NCBI RefSeq assembly: GCF_000378485.1
Contig: NZ_KB899968.1
Coordinates: 186,001 to 250,000, forward strand
Direction of reading: 5' to 3'
Length of the DNA stretch: 64,000 nucleotides
Source: Flavobacterium rivuli WB 3.3-2 = DSM 21788
GTDB lineage: Bacteria > Bacteroidota > Bacteroidia > Flavobacteriales > Flavobacteriaceae
The notes under the pieces are model-generated. The model did no database searches, had not been told where the DNA came from, and saw only the letters and a list, made by a program, of their open reading frames with translations. The translations under genes and the position numbers were made by a program. Every line of letters starts with the position of its first letter. The first letter of the stretch is position 1. Shown here piece after piece: positions 51,219-59,716 of this stretch.

Positions 51219-54071
51219 ATGCCTAAAGACACTTCCATCAAATCTGTTTTAATTATCGGTTCGGGCCCCATCGTTATTGGCCAGGCCTGCGAATTTGATT
51301 ATGCCGGCTCTCAGGCCGCACGATCTATAAGGGAAGAGGGGATAGAAGTTATCCTTATCAACTCTAATCCGGCTACCATTATGACCGACCCTTCTATGGC
51401 CGATCATGTATACCTGAAACCGCTTACCACAAAATCGATAGTAGAAATACTTAAAGCACACCCAAATATAGATGCCGTACTACCCACAATGGGCGGGCAA
51501 ACGGCTCTTAACCTTTGCCTTGAGGCAGAAGAAAAAGGGATATGGGCAGATTTTAACGTACGCCTTATTGGGGTAGATGTTAATGCCATAAACATTACCG
51601 AAGACAGGGAGCAGTTTAAACAACTGCTTGAAAGGATAGGCATACCGGCTGCACCTGCTAAAACGGCTAACTCGTTCCTTAAGGGTAAAGAGATAGCGCA
51701 GGAGTTTGGCTTTCCGCTGGTTATACGCCCATCGTTTACGCTGGGTGGTACAGGGGCTGCTTTTGTACACAGAAAAGAAGACTTTGATAACCTGCTTACC
51801 TACGGCCTTGAAATGTCGCCTATTCATGAGGTGCTTATAGATAAAGCACTTTTAGGATGGAAAGAATATGAGCTTGAATTGCTTCGCGATAAAAATGATA
51901 ATGTAGTTATTATTTGTTCGATAGAAAATATGGACCCTATGGGTATCCACACAGGCGATAGTATTACTGTAGCTCCGGCCATGACACTAAGCGATGTTAC
52001 CTTCCAGAAAATGAGGGATATGGCTATCCTCATGATGCGCAGCATAGGCAACTTTGCCGGTGGCTGTAACGTTCAGTTTGCGGTAAGCCCGGATGAAAAA
52101 GAAGATATTGTTGCCATAGAGATTAACCCAAGGGTATCGCGCTCATCGGCACTGGCATCTAAAGCTACGGGGTATCCTATTGCTAAGATAGCCTCTAAAC
52201 TGGCGCTGGGTTATAACCTTGACGAACTGCAAAACCAGATCACAAAGTCAACTTCGGCTTTATTTGAGCCTACGCTCGACTATGTTATTGTAAAGATACC
52301 ACGCTGGAACTTTGATAAGTTTGAAGGTGCCGACCGTACGTTAGGCCTTCAGATGAAATCGGTAGGTGAGGTTATGGGTATAGGCCGCTCGTTTCAGGAG
52401 GCGTTGCATAAAGCTACACAATCGCTCGAAATTAAGCGTAATGGTCTTGGTGCCGACGGTAAAGGCTACACCAACTATGAGCAGATCATCGACAAACTTA
52501 CCCATGCAAGTTGGGACCGTGTGTTTGTTATTTATGATGCCATACAAATGGGTATTCCGCTTAGCCGCATTCACGAAATTACCAAAATAGACATGTGGTT
52601 CCTTAAGCAATATGAGGAATTGTACAGCCTTGAAAAAGAGGTGTCTAAATTTAAAATAGATACATTGCCTAAAGAATTGCTCCTTGAGGCGAAGCAAAAA
52701 GGTTTTGCCGACAGGCAGCTTGCCCACATGATGGACTGCCTTGAAAGCGAAGTGTATAATAAGCGCGAAGATATGGGCGTAAAACGTGTTTACAAACTTG
52801 TAGATACCTGCGCGGCCGAATTTGAAGCGAAAACGCCTTACTATTACTCAACTTTTGAAGCCGAAATTCAGCGTCCCGATGGTACCCGCTACGTTCATAA
52901 CGAGAGTGTGGTTAGTGATAGAAAGAAGGTGGTGGTATTAGGATCTGGCCCTAACCGTATAGGCCAGGGTATAGAGTTTGACTACTCTTGCGTGCACGGT
53001 GTACTTGCCGCTGCCGAGTGTGGTTATGAAACCATAATGATAAACTGTAACCCGGAAACAGTATCGACTGATTTTGATACCGCTGATAAGCTGTACTTTG
53101 AGCCGGTATTCTGGGAACATATATATGACATCATCCGCCATGAAAAACCCGAAGGCGTTATTGTACAGCTTGGTGGGCAGACTGCCCTTAAGCTTGCCGA
53201 GAAACTTGACAGGTATGGTATAAAAATATTAGGTACCAGCTTTGATGCGCTTGACCTTGCTGAGGACAGGGGCCGTTTCTCTGACCTGCTTACCGAGCTT
53301 AAAATTCCTTTCCCACGCTTTGGTATTGCCGAAAGTGCTGAGGAGGCTACACAGCTTGCCGACACGTTAGACTTCCCGTTACTTGTACGTCCGAGTTATG
53401 TACTGGGCGGGCAGGGAATGAAGATAGTTATTAACAAACAGGAGCTGGAAGACCACGTTATAGATTTGCTTAAGAGCATACCGGGCAACAAGCTACTCCT
53501 TGACCATTACCTTGACGGTGCCATTGAAGCCGAAGCCGATGCAATATGCGATGGCGAAGATGTTTACATTATAGGCATCATGGAGCATATAGAGCCTTGC
53601 GGTGTACATAGTGGCGATAGTAATGCTACACTTCCACCGTTTAACCTGGGTGAGTTTGTAATGCAGCAAATAAAGGACCATACTAAAAATATAGCGCTGG
53701 CACTTAAAACGGTAGGGCTTATAAATATACAATTTGCCGTTAAAGACGATATTGTATACATTATAGAAGCTAACCCAAGGGCATCGCGTACGGTTCCGTT
53801 TATTGCTAAGGCATACGGCGAACCTTATGTAAACTACGCCACTAAAGTTATGCTGGGCGCTAAAAAAGTAAAAGACTTTACTTTTAATCCGCAGCTTAAA
53901 GGCTATGCCATAAAACAACCGGTGTTCTCTTTTAGTAAATTCCCGGGCGTAAACAAACAGCTTGGTCCTGAAATGAAATCTACCGGAGAGAGCATCCTCT
54001 TTATAGACGATCTTAAAGACGACCAGTTTTACGAACTTTATTCGCGCCGTAAAATGTATCTTACAAAATAG
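51219..54071 (+). CDS. carB: Carbamoyl-phosphate synthase large subunit, lacking C-terminal domain
   Basis: 950-residue large subunit making carbamoyl phosphate for arginine and pyrimidines. Two ATP-grasp halves are intact: the first starts VLIIGSGPIVIGQACEFDYAGSQAARS, the second VVVLGSGPNRIGQGIEFDYSCVHG (about residue 570). Metal-binding EINPRVSRSSALASKATGYP and EANPRASRTVPFIAKAYGEP are present. The enterobacterial protein is about 1073 residues; here it stops shortly after PEMKSTGES, so the MGS-like allosteric domain is absent. The frame ends cleanly at a stop and terminator, so this is not an obvious frameshift. carA is not adjacent. Confidence 0.95.
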   Translation: MPKDTSIKSVLIIGSGPIVIGQACEFDYAGSQAARSIREEGIEVILINSNPATIMTDPSMADHVYLKPLTTKSIVEILKAHPNIDAVLPTMGGQTALNLCLEAEEKGIWADFNVRLIGVDVNAINITEDREQFKQLLERIGIPAAPAKTANSFLKGKEIAQEFGFPLVIRPSFTLGGTGAAFVHRKEDFDNLLTYGLEMSPIHEVLIDKALLGWKEYELELLRDKNDNVVIICSIENMDPMGIHTGDSITVAPAMTLSDVTFQKMRDMAILMMRSIGNFAGGCNVQFAVSPDEKEDIVAIEINPRVSRSSALASKATGYPIAKIASKLALGYNLDELQNQITKSTSALFEPTLDYVIVKIPRWNFDKFEGADRTLGLQMKSVGEVMGIGRSFQEALHKATQSLEIKRNGLGADGKGYTNYEQIIDKLTHASWDRVFVIYDAIQMGIPLSRIHEITKIDMWFLKQYEELYSLEKEVSKFKIDTLPKELLLEAKQKGFADRQLAHMMDCLESEVYNKREDMGVKRVYKLVDTCAAEFEAKTPYYYSTFEAEIQRPDGTRYVHNESVVSDRKKVVVLGSGPNRIGQGIEFDYSCVHGVLAAAECGYETIMINCNPETVSTDFDTADKLYFEPVFWEHIYDIIRHEKPEGVIVQLGGQTALKLAEKLDRYGIKILGTSFDALDLAEDRGRFSDLLTELKIPFPRFGIAESAEEATQLADTLDFPLLVRPSYVLGGQGMKIVINKQELEDHVIDLLKSIPGNKLLLDHYLDGAIEAEADAICDGEDVYIIGIMEHIEPCGVHSGDSNATLPPFNLGEFVMQQIKDHTKNIALALKTVGLINIQFAVKDDIVYIIEANPRASRTVPFIAKAYGEPYVNYATKVMLGAKKVKDFTFNPQLKGYAIKQPVFSFSKFPGVNKQLGPEMKSTGESILFIDDLKDDQFYELYSRRKMYLTK

Positions 54072-54103
54072 TTGTAGACGCGTTTCACTATAACGTCTCT
54101 ACA
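54072..54103. repeat. GTAGACG/CGTCTCTAC inverted repeat
   Basis: TTGTAGACG (54072-54080) and CGTCTCTACA (54094-54103) after the carB stop; a related ACGTTGC/GCAACGT hairpin lies at 54423-54439. Confidence 0.5.
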
Positions 54104-54114
54104 TATAAATAACT

Positions 54115-54138
54115 AAAGCCTCACGCAAGTGGGGCTTT
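54115..54138 (+). terminator. Intrinsic terminator of carB
   Basis: Ten-base stem AAAGCCTCAC / GTGGGGCTTT (one G-U pair), GCAA loop; followed by CTGTTTAAAT rather than a pure T-run. Confidence 0.7.
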
Positions 54139-54159
54139 CTGTTTAAATATATTCCGCCA

Positions 54160-54440
54160 TAGGTTCAAAGAACGCAAAGCTTTGTGTTCTTCAATCCTGG
54201 TTTACCAGGATTGTCATCTTTATGTAAAGGTTTTACTTAGCTTGTGTACTTCGTGAAAAACCTCGTGCTCTTCGTGGTAAAAGAGAACAAAATTGAAGTA
54301 TCTTATTAAACTAATATCTTTATAAATGGTTCAGCATTATTGCGGGTTTCTTATTTAATAGAATCTGTGTGCGAGACGCAAAGCATTCAATCTCTGCCGG
54401 AAATAGGATAATATTATATTAGACGTTGCACAGCAACGTT
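54160..54440. repeat. Non-coding gap: CACAAAG-type repeat and small hairpins
   Basis: 54160-54285 carries GGTTCAAAGAACGCAAAGC, TTTGTGTTCTTCAATCC, a TCCTGGTTTACCAGGA palindrome, and CTTCGTGAAAAACCTCGTGC, the same words as 46335-46512. The rest is AT-rich with the ACGTTGC/GCAACGT hairpin. No gene seen. Confidence 0.55.
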
Positions 54441-54441
54441 T

Positions 54442-54906
54442 CTACCGGGAAATCCTATCAATAATTTTATCCAGCCTCCTTTTGTTATACTGCTGCACCA
54501 ATGGTGGATATACATGAAATACAATGTTACATACAAGGACAGGGATTATTGCATCTTCATAATAATGTTTTTGGTGCATAACAATCACGGCTATAAATGT
54601 ACACATCAAAGCAACAAGGTGGCCAACTTCGGCAGTTGTCATTTCGTTTCTCAGCGCATTAAGTTTTGCTTTATCGGGGCGGCCTGCTATTTTCAGGGTC
54701 GGGTTTAAATGCTTCCAAAACGATATAACCAAAACTTTTTTAAAAAGTACGACGCCCAGATAACGGTTCGCAGCCTCGCTTTTTATAAAATTAAGGTTAG
54801 ATATTTTTGAGTAAAATGGCCTGCTCTTTATTGCATGGTTAACCAATAGCCCAATTATCGAAAGGCTAAACGTAAAAGATATGGCGAAAATATAAGTTTT
54901 AAGCAT
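54442..54906 (-). CDS. CrtO-like membrane acyltransferase family protein
   Basis: 154 residues, three hydrophobic segments (about 3-22, 91-112, 118-138). The middle and end carry FWKHLNPTLKIAGRPDKAKLNALRNEMTTAEVGHL and NIVFHVYPPLVQQYNKRRL, close to the pattern I know from glycosyl-4,4'-diaponeurosporenoate acyltransferase (CrtO) family proteins. No carotenoid genes are adjacent, so the substrate may differ. Start ATG 54906; an ATG 13 codons upstream is possible. Confidence 0.55.
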   Translation of the reverse strand: MLKTYIFAISFTFSLSIIGLLVNHAIKSRPFYSKISNLNFIKSEAANRYLGVVLFKKVLVISFWKHLNPTLKIAGRPDKAKLNALRNEMTTAEVGHLVALMCTFIAVIVMHQKHYYEDAIIPVLVCNIVFHVYPPLVQQYNKRRLDKIIDRISR

Positions 54907-55016
54907 GTTTATTTGTTTGAATCCATCAAATAACAAAATCCCCAAATTTGGGGATTCTTTCTGTTATTTAGATGTTACATTGCTACGTCTTACATAGAAT
55001 ATTCCCATTATACTTA

Positions 55017-55514
55017 TTATACGGTAATATAAGATGTACTCATTCCGGGAAACCCTGCATAATGAACCTCAATATTTTCCTGAGGAAAACTTTCATTAAG
55101 CAACTGTATCATAAAATTTAAAGTTGATATTAAACTTTGAGTTTGTATAGGAAATGACCATGACACCTTAAAGTAATCATCTTCTTTTTTCTCTTCCAGA
55201 TCATTTAAATATTTAATTGATAGCTGACTGCCTAAAGCTGCTATAATTTTTTTAGTATCCTGAAGCACATTGATCATTGTGTTTATCTCATTCGGTTCAA
55301 TTATATAAGCGTCGAATAAAATAGTTACCATTCCTGCATTTATCCCTGATGTATTAGAATCACAGTTCTTATATATTTTTACCAGATTTTCATTAAAGTT
55401 ATGCAAATCGCTTTTCAAAAATGCATTGCATATAAAATGGCTTAGAACCTCAATATAGGATTCCGGGATCCAAAATCCACTTTGTTTGTACTCTATAAAA
55501 GTTTCATGCGCCAT
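55017..55514 (-). CDS. Uncharacterised protein
   Basis: 165 residues, no signal peptide or membrane segment. Helical N-terminal half (PESYIEVLSHFICNAFLK) and a beta-containing C-terminal half ending GFPGMSTSYITV. No family recognised. It begins 10 bases after the end of the S9 peptidase and reads in the same direction; composition is more AT-rich than its neighbours, hinting at an accessory gene. Confidence 0.65.
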   Translation of the reverse strand: MAHETFIEYKQSGFWIPESYIEVLSHFICNAFLKSDLHNFNENLVKIYKNCDSNTSGINAGMVTILFDAYIIEPNEINTMINVLQDTKKIIAALGSQLSIKYLNDLEEKKEDDYFKVSWSFPIQTQSLISTLNFMIQLLNESFPQENIEVHYAGFPGMSTSYITV

Positions 55515-55524
55515 TATATTTCAA

Positions 55525-57516
55525 TTACTTAAGATACTTTGCAAAGAACCCAATCATGCATTGGTACAACTCGATCTGGTTTTCTTCGTGGCCAAAACCG
55601 TGGCCCTCATTGTACTTAACCATGTAAGGCGTAGCCACACCTTTAGCCCTTAGTTTAGATACTATCTGGTCGCTTTCATCTATATTAACCCTTGGGTCAT
55701 TAGCGCCCTGAGAAACAAATAACGGCTTGGTAATCTTATCAATATTAAGCGCAGGAGATACCTCTGTCATGATTTTTTGGTCGGCGGCACTATTTTCATC
55801 ATACCACTGCTCATACACCTGAGCAAGGAATGGTTTCCAATATGCAGGGAACGATTTAAAGAAGGTAAACAGGTTAGATACCCCAACGTAGTCGATACCG
55901 CATTTATAAAGGTCGGGTGTTTTTACAAGGCTGCCCAGGGTTGCAAGGCCACCATAGCTTCCGCCGTAAACTGCCACTTTACTGCCATCAATAAAATCGA
56001 GTGTTTTGGCGTATGCCACACCATCTTCCAGGTCTTCCAGCATTTTGCGGCCTATCTGTTTGTTTCCGGCAACAAAAAATTTCTTGCCATACCCGCCAGA
56101 TCCGCGATAATCTATTTGTATCGTAGCGTAACCACGGCTTGCAAACAGTTGGGTTTCGGGGTTAAAGCCCCAGTTATCCCTAACGCCATAAGGGCCACCG
56201 TGCGGGTTAACTATCAGCGGCACTTTTTTAGATTTAGAAGCCTCTTTAGGAATGGTAAGGTAACCGTAAATAGTAAGCCCATCGCGCGATATAAATTTAA
56301 TAGGGCGCATCTCTGCCATATCAGTTTCCTTAAGCTGCGGGGCAAGGTTCATTATTTCTTTAAAGCTGTCTTTAGCAACGTCATAAGTGTAGTATGTACC
56401 GTAAAGTTTATCACTTGTAACATAAACAAGATATTTATCTTCATTGTCGGTTATTCCGGCAAGGCCAAAATCTTTACCGTCAAACTGCTTTTCTAAACGG
56501 GCGTGCAGTTTTTTGTAGGTTGCACTTACCGGTATTGTATGGTCTTTTTCGCCACTATAGTAATAATAGTCTACCTCATAGCCACGTTTGCGCGACGTTA
56601 CTAAACCACTTACATCAAATGTTGGGTTGCTGTATACCTTTTTAATGGTTTTCTTCAAGGCAAGGTCATATAATATAATCTCCCTTGTATTACTTTCTGT
56701 ATTGGTAACTACAAACGCATCATTAGGATTAGGGGTCGTATAGTCGAAGGCAATGATAGAAAAATCGTCCTTCCAGGTAGTTTGTATCACTTTTTCAAAA
56801 GGCTTGTCGTTACCTGCCCTGTAGTACAGGGCATTCTCAGTGCCATTTTGTTGTTGTGTGTACGCTTTAAGGTTACCGTCTTTATCAAAGTCAAAACCAC
56901 CAATAGGGTTTGCAATATCTTTGTTTTCAAACAGCTTAACCGCTTCGCCCGTTTTAATGTTTATTTTATAAGGTTCAAAAACCTGAGGGTTTTCCTTATT
57001 CATCTCCACGATCATGTAATCAGGCTGATCTTTAAGTATTTTGCTAATGCTGGCCTTAACACCATCAAAAGGGGTAAGGTCTTTTTTATTGCTGCCATCA
57101 AGGTCTACTGCATAAATATGGTAATTCTCGTCGCCACCTTTATCCTGCATATATACAAGGCGTGTATTTCCTGCCCAATTATAACCGCGAATAAGCTCAT
57201 CCTTTTCTTCTATAATGCGCTTAACCTCGTTAGTAGTGGTGTTTTTTACGTATACATGGCTTTTACCTTTTGCATCTCTTTCTTTATAAGAGAGGTACTG
57301 CCCGTTAGGCGAAAACTGGAACGAAAACTGGGAAGGCTTTTTAAAGTAATCGGCTACGGTATATTTGTACGTGCCTTTCTCTGAAGCTGCCAGTTTAGCA
57401 AGTTCGTCTTTAGATGATGCCAGTGAGGGGTTTCCCGGCTGTGGTTTTTCTTTTTCCTGTGCGCCTGCAATGCTGATAGCACTGAAAGCCAGGATGGTTG
57501 CAACTACGTTTTTCAT
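55525..57516 (-). CDS. S9 family prolyl oligopeptidase-like peptidase
   Basis: 663-residue secreted serine peptidase. Signal peptide (about 1-19, ISIAGAQ); seven-bladed propeller region (about 50-400) with WD40-like segments; alpha/beta-hydrolase domain (about 410-660) with nucleophile GGSYGG, Asp in GANDPRV and His in EGHGFGHEEN. Acts as dipeptidyl- or acylaminoacyl-peptidase on short peptides outside the cytoplasm. Promoter-like TACATTTG at 57561-57568 on the minus strand. Confidence 0.92.
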   Translation of the reverse strand: MKNVVATILAFSAISIAGAQEKEKPQPGNPSLASSKDELAKLAASEKGTYKYTVADYFKKPSQFSFQFSPNGQYLSYKERDAKGKSHVYVKNTTTNEVKRIIEEKDELIRGYNWAGNTRLVYMQDKGGDENYHIYAVDLDGSNKKDLTPFDGVKASISKILKDQPDYMIVEMNKENPQVFEPYKINIKTGEAVKLFENKDIANPIGGFDFDKDGNLKAYTQQQNGTENALYYRAGNDKPFEKVIQTTWKDDFSIIAFDYTTPNPNDAFVVTNTESNTREIILYDLALKKTIKKVYSNPTFDVSGLVTSRKRGYEVDYYYYSGEKDHTIPVSATYKKLHARLEKQFDGKDFGLAGITDNEDKYLVYVTSDKLYGTYYTYDVAKDSFKEIMNLAPQLKETDMAEMRPIKFISRDGLTIYGYLTIPKEASKSKKVPLIVNPHGGPYGVRDNWGFNPETQLFASRGYATIQIDYRGSGGYGKKFFVAGNKQIGRKMLEDLEDGVAYAKTLDFIDGSKVAVYGGSYGGLATLGSLVKTPDLYKCGIDYVGVSNLFTFFKSFPAYWKPFLAQVYEQWYDENSAADQKIMTEVSPALNIDKITKPLFVSQGANDPRVNIDESDQIVSKLRAKGVATPYMVKYNEGHGFGHEENQIELYQCMIGFFAKYLK

Positions 57517-57560
57517 TGGTTTTTTGATTGATGATTAAATTAGTATTGATTGGTTCATAT

Positions 57561-57568
57561 CAAATGTA
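57561..57568 (-). promoter_or_regulatory. -7 box of the S9 peptidase gene
   Basis: TACATTTG on the minus strand, 44 bases before the ATG; fits TAnnTTTG. Confidence 0.4.
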
Positions 57569-57695
57569 ACAATTAAAATTTTACGCCTGATTATGTTTGT
57601 TGTTTATATATGTAGGTGTTTTTTAAAATATGTTACACAATGCAGGCTCATTTTTCTCACAACTGTTTGCTGTATTTGTTACAGCAAGCCGTGCG

Positions 57696-57727
57696 TTGTA
57701 AATGTTGAAGCATTATTGTTACATTTG
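57696..57727 (+). promoter_or_regulatory. Promoter of the Kir-type channel gene
   Basis: TTG (57696-57698), 21 bases, TACATTTG (57720-57727), 18 bases before the start codon. It rules out longer in-frame starts. Confidence 0.5.
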
Positions 57728-57745
57728 AAATACAATTTAGCACAC

Positions 57746-58714
57746 ATGGATATTTTTAGGAAAAAAGTAAATACTCAGGCAAAAACTATCGACACCTCTG
57801 GTTTTGGTACCAATCCGTCGAGCTATGGCGGGCGTTTTATAAATAAAGACGGGTCGGCTAATATAGAGAAACGCGGACTTACTTTTTTTAGCAGAATAAG
57901 CTGGTACCATACCATGCTTAACATGCCGGGATGGAAGTTCCTGAGTTTACTCGTAACCTTTTACATGGTGGTTAATTTTATATTTGCCCTATTGTATTAT
58001 GCTATTGGTATAGAATATCTCGATGGGATAGACCCTACGGGTAACGAGTGGCTTAAATTTGGTAAGGCTTATTTTTTTAGCGCCCAGACGTTTACTACAG
58101 TAGGGTATGGCCACATAAGCCCAAGCGGATTTTTAACCAGTGCACTATCTGCTGCCGAAGCGTTAACCGGATTGCTTAGTTTTGCAATTGCTACAGGTTT
58201 ATTTTATGGACGTTTTAGCAGGCCAAAGGCATTCCTTAAGTTTTCGCACAATGCCCTCATTGCACCCTACCATGGCGGTACTGCTTTTATGATACGGTTT
58301 GCACCTTTTAAAAACACTAAACTTATAGATGCCGAAGCCCGTATGACACTGGGCATGACGGTTATGGGAGATGATGGCATACCGGTAAATAAATTTTATG
58401 TTCTTCCGCTGGAGATGGAAAGGATTACAGCGCTGTCATTAAGCTGGACACTCGTACACCCCATTACAGAGCAAAGCCCTTTTCATGGTTTTACCAAACA
58501 GGATTTTGCCGCGGCACAGGGAGAAGTTATTGTATATGTAAAAGCCTTTGATGATTTGTTCAGCAATACTGTTGCAATAAGCACATCATATACTTTTGAT
58601 GAGATTATTTACGGTGCAAAATTTGAAATGATGTATGCTGAAAACGAGGATAATACTAAAACGGTTTTATATCTTGATAAGCTTAATGCTTACAAGCCTG
58701 TTCACATAGGTTAA
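57746..58714 (+). CDS. Inward-rectifier-type potassium channel (KirBac)
   Basis: 322-residue bacterial homologue of animal Kir channels. Slide-helix region (SWYHTMLNMPGWKF), TM1 (about 65-88), pore helix and selectivity filter TTVGYGH, TM2 (about 135-160, ALTGLLSFAIATGLFYGRFSRP), and a C-terminal cytoplasmic immunoglobulin-like IRK domain (about 165-320, FSHNALIAPYHGGTAFMIRF). It forms tetrameric K+ channels in the inner membrane. Start ATG 57746 fixed by the promoter just upstream. Confidence 0.93.
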   Translation: MDIFRKKVNTQAKTIDTSGFGTNPSSYGGRFINKDGSANIEKRGLTFFSRISWYHTMLNMPGWKFLSLLVTFYMVVNFIFALLYYAIGIEYLDGIDPTGNEWLKFGKAYFFSAQTFTTVGYGHISPSGFLTSALSAAEALTGLLSFAIATGLFYGRFSRPKAFLKFSHNALIAPYHGGTAFMIRFAPFKNTKLIDAEARMTLGMTVMGDDGIPVNKFYVLPLEMERITALSLSWTLVHPITEQSPFHGFTKQDFAAAQGEVIVYVKAFDDLFSNTVAISTSYTFDEIIYGAKFEMMYAENEDNTKTVLYLDKLNAYKPVHIG

Positions 58715-58844
58715 AATCGTATACTAAATGAAAGTGTGCATATTCTAAGTTGAAAGCTGCTTATACTCAATGGATATGGATTACCGGTTTTAATTATTGT
58801 TAATTTGTTATTGGACAAATTATACATTTTAAAACAACACAACA

Positions 58845-59420
58845 ATGAAAACAAAATTACTTTCTTTAATGTTCCTTTTCGGAGCCTTTACCATGAATGC
58901 CCAGGAAACCCACATGATTAACTGGTTTTTTAATGTTCCTGCGGCTCAGGCAAGTATGACCATTAACCAGGGCGATACCGTGATGTGGATGCTTACAGAC
59001 GCTATGCCTCATACAGTAGAAACATCTGCCGGTGCAGTAGAATCTTTTGCAAGTGGCAACCTTAATGCAGGAACTACTTATTCTCATACTTTTAACACTG
59101 TAGGAGCTGTACCATATATTTGTGCTTATCACAGCAACATGAGGGGCACTATTACAGTATCTGCCGTTGCCGGTGTAAAAGATGTAAAAACTACGGCTAT
59201 TAAATTTTTCCCTAACCCTGTAAACGACATCCTTACTATAAATGCTAAAGATGTTGTAGACCAGGTAAGTGTTTACGACCTTACAGGCAGGCAGGTATTA
59301 ACCAGTGTAGCAAGTACTACAGTTGTAAAATTATATATGGATAACTATCCTTCAGGTACTTATGTGGTTAAAGTAACTTCTGCCGGTAAAACCGAAAGCA
59401 TGAAGGTTGTAAAACAATAG
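58845..59420 (+). CDS. Cupredoxin-domain protein with T9SS sorting domain
   Basis: 191 residues: signal peptide (to about residue 19, TMNAQ), a plastocyanin-like domain (about 22-110) whose copper ligands are visible as His in AMPHTVET, then Cys and His in YICAYHSNMRG with Met following; then a type A C-terminal sorting domain (about 118-191, KFFPNPVNDILTI, SVYDLTGRQVL, GTYVVKVTSAGKTESMKVVK). It should be exported by T9SS to the surface or released; probably a small electron carrier or copper-binding protein. Confidence 0.9.
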   Translation: MKTKLLSLMFLFGAFTMNAQETHMINWFFNVPAAQASMTINQGDTVMWMLTDAMPHTVETSAGAVESFASGNLNAGTTYSHTFNTVGAVPYICAYHSNMRGTITVSAVAGVKDVKTTAIKFFPNPVNDILTINAKDVVDQVSVYDLTGRQVLTSVASTTVVKLYMDNYPSGTYVVKVTSAGKTESMKVVKQ

Positions 59421-59452
59421 TACACGCTTCTTACACATACAAACAACGAAAG

Positions 59453-59474
59453 ACCCGCAATTGCGGGTTTTTTT
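59453..59474 (+). terminator. Intrinsic terminator of the cupredoxin gene
   Basis: ACCCGC / GCGGGT stem, AATT loop, then T-run to 59474. Confidence 0.85.
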
Positions 59475-59504
59475 ATGCCCTGTTAAATATATCTTTTACG
59501 ACTA

Positions 59505-59632
59505 GGTTCAACGTGCGCGATGCTCTCTACATGAGACTTTGTGTTCTCCCGCCAAAGGCGGAAAGTGTGAATGCTTTATTCACACAGCCTGGTGTTCTTT
59601 GTGAAAAACTTCGTGACCTTAGTGGTCAAAAA
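59505..59632. repeat. CACAAAG-type repeat (diverged copy) between genes
   Basis: Words GACTTTGTGTTCT, CGCCAAAGGCGG, GTGTGAATGCTTTATTCACAC and TTCTTTGTGAAAAACTTCGTGACC parallel 46335-46512 and 54160-54285, with two internal palindromes. No gene in the roughly 300 bases between the cupredoxin and purA stops. Confidence 0.55.
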
Positions 59633-59683
59633 CATATCAGTATGAACAAGTACAAAACAATTAATTTCTGATTGCTGTATAAG

Positions 59684-59712
59684 AAAAGCCGCTCTGTAAT
59701 GGGAGCGGCTTT
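59684..59712 (-). terminator. Intrinsic terminator of purA
   Basis: On the minus strand AAAGCCGCTC (59712-59703) with GAGCGGCTTT (59694-59685), 8-base loop, then TTC. Confidence 0.75.
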
Positions 59713-59716
59713 AGTA

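Noticed and set aside
51219..54071. carB as a frameshifted pseudogene
   Set aside because: Both ATP-grasp halves are intact and the end is clean with a terminator; missing the last domain looks like a stable form.
57593..57745. Longer N-terminus of the KirBac channel
   Set aside because: The Cys-rich extension is unlike any Kir protein and would cross the promoter at 57696-57727.
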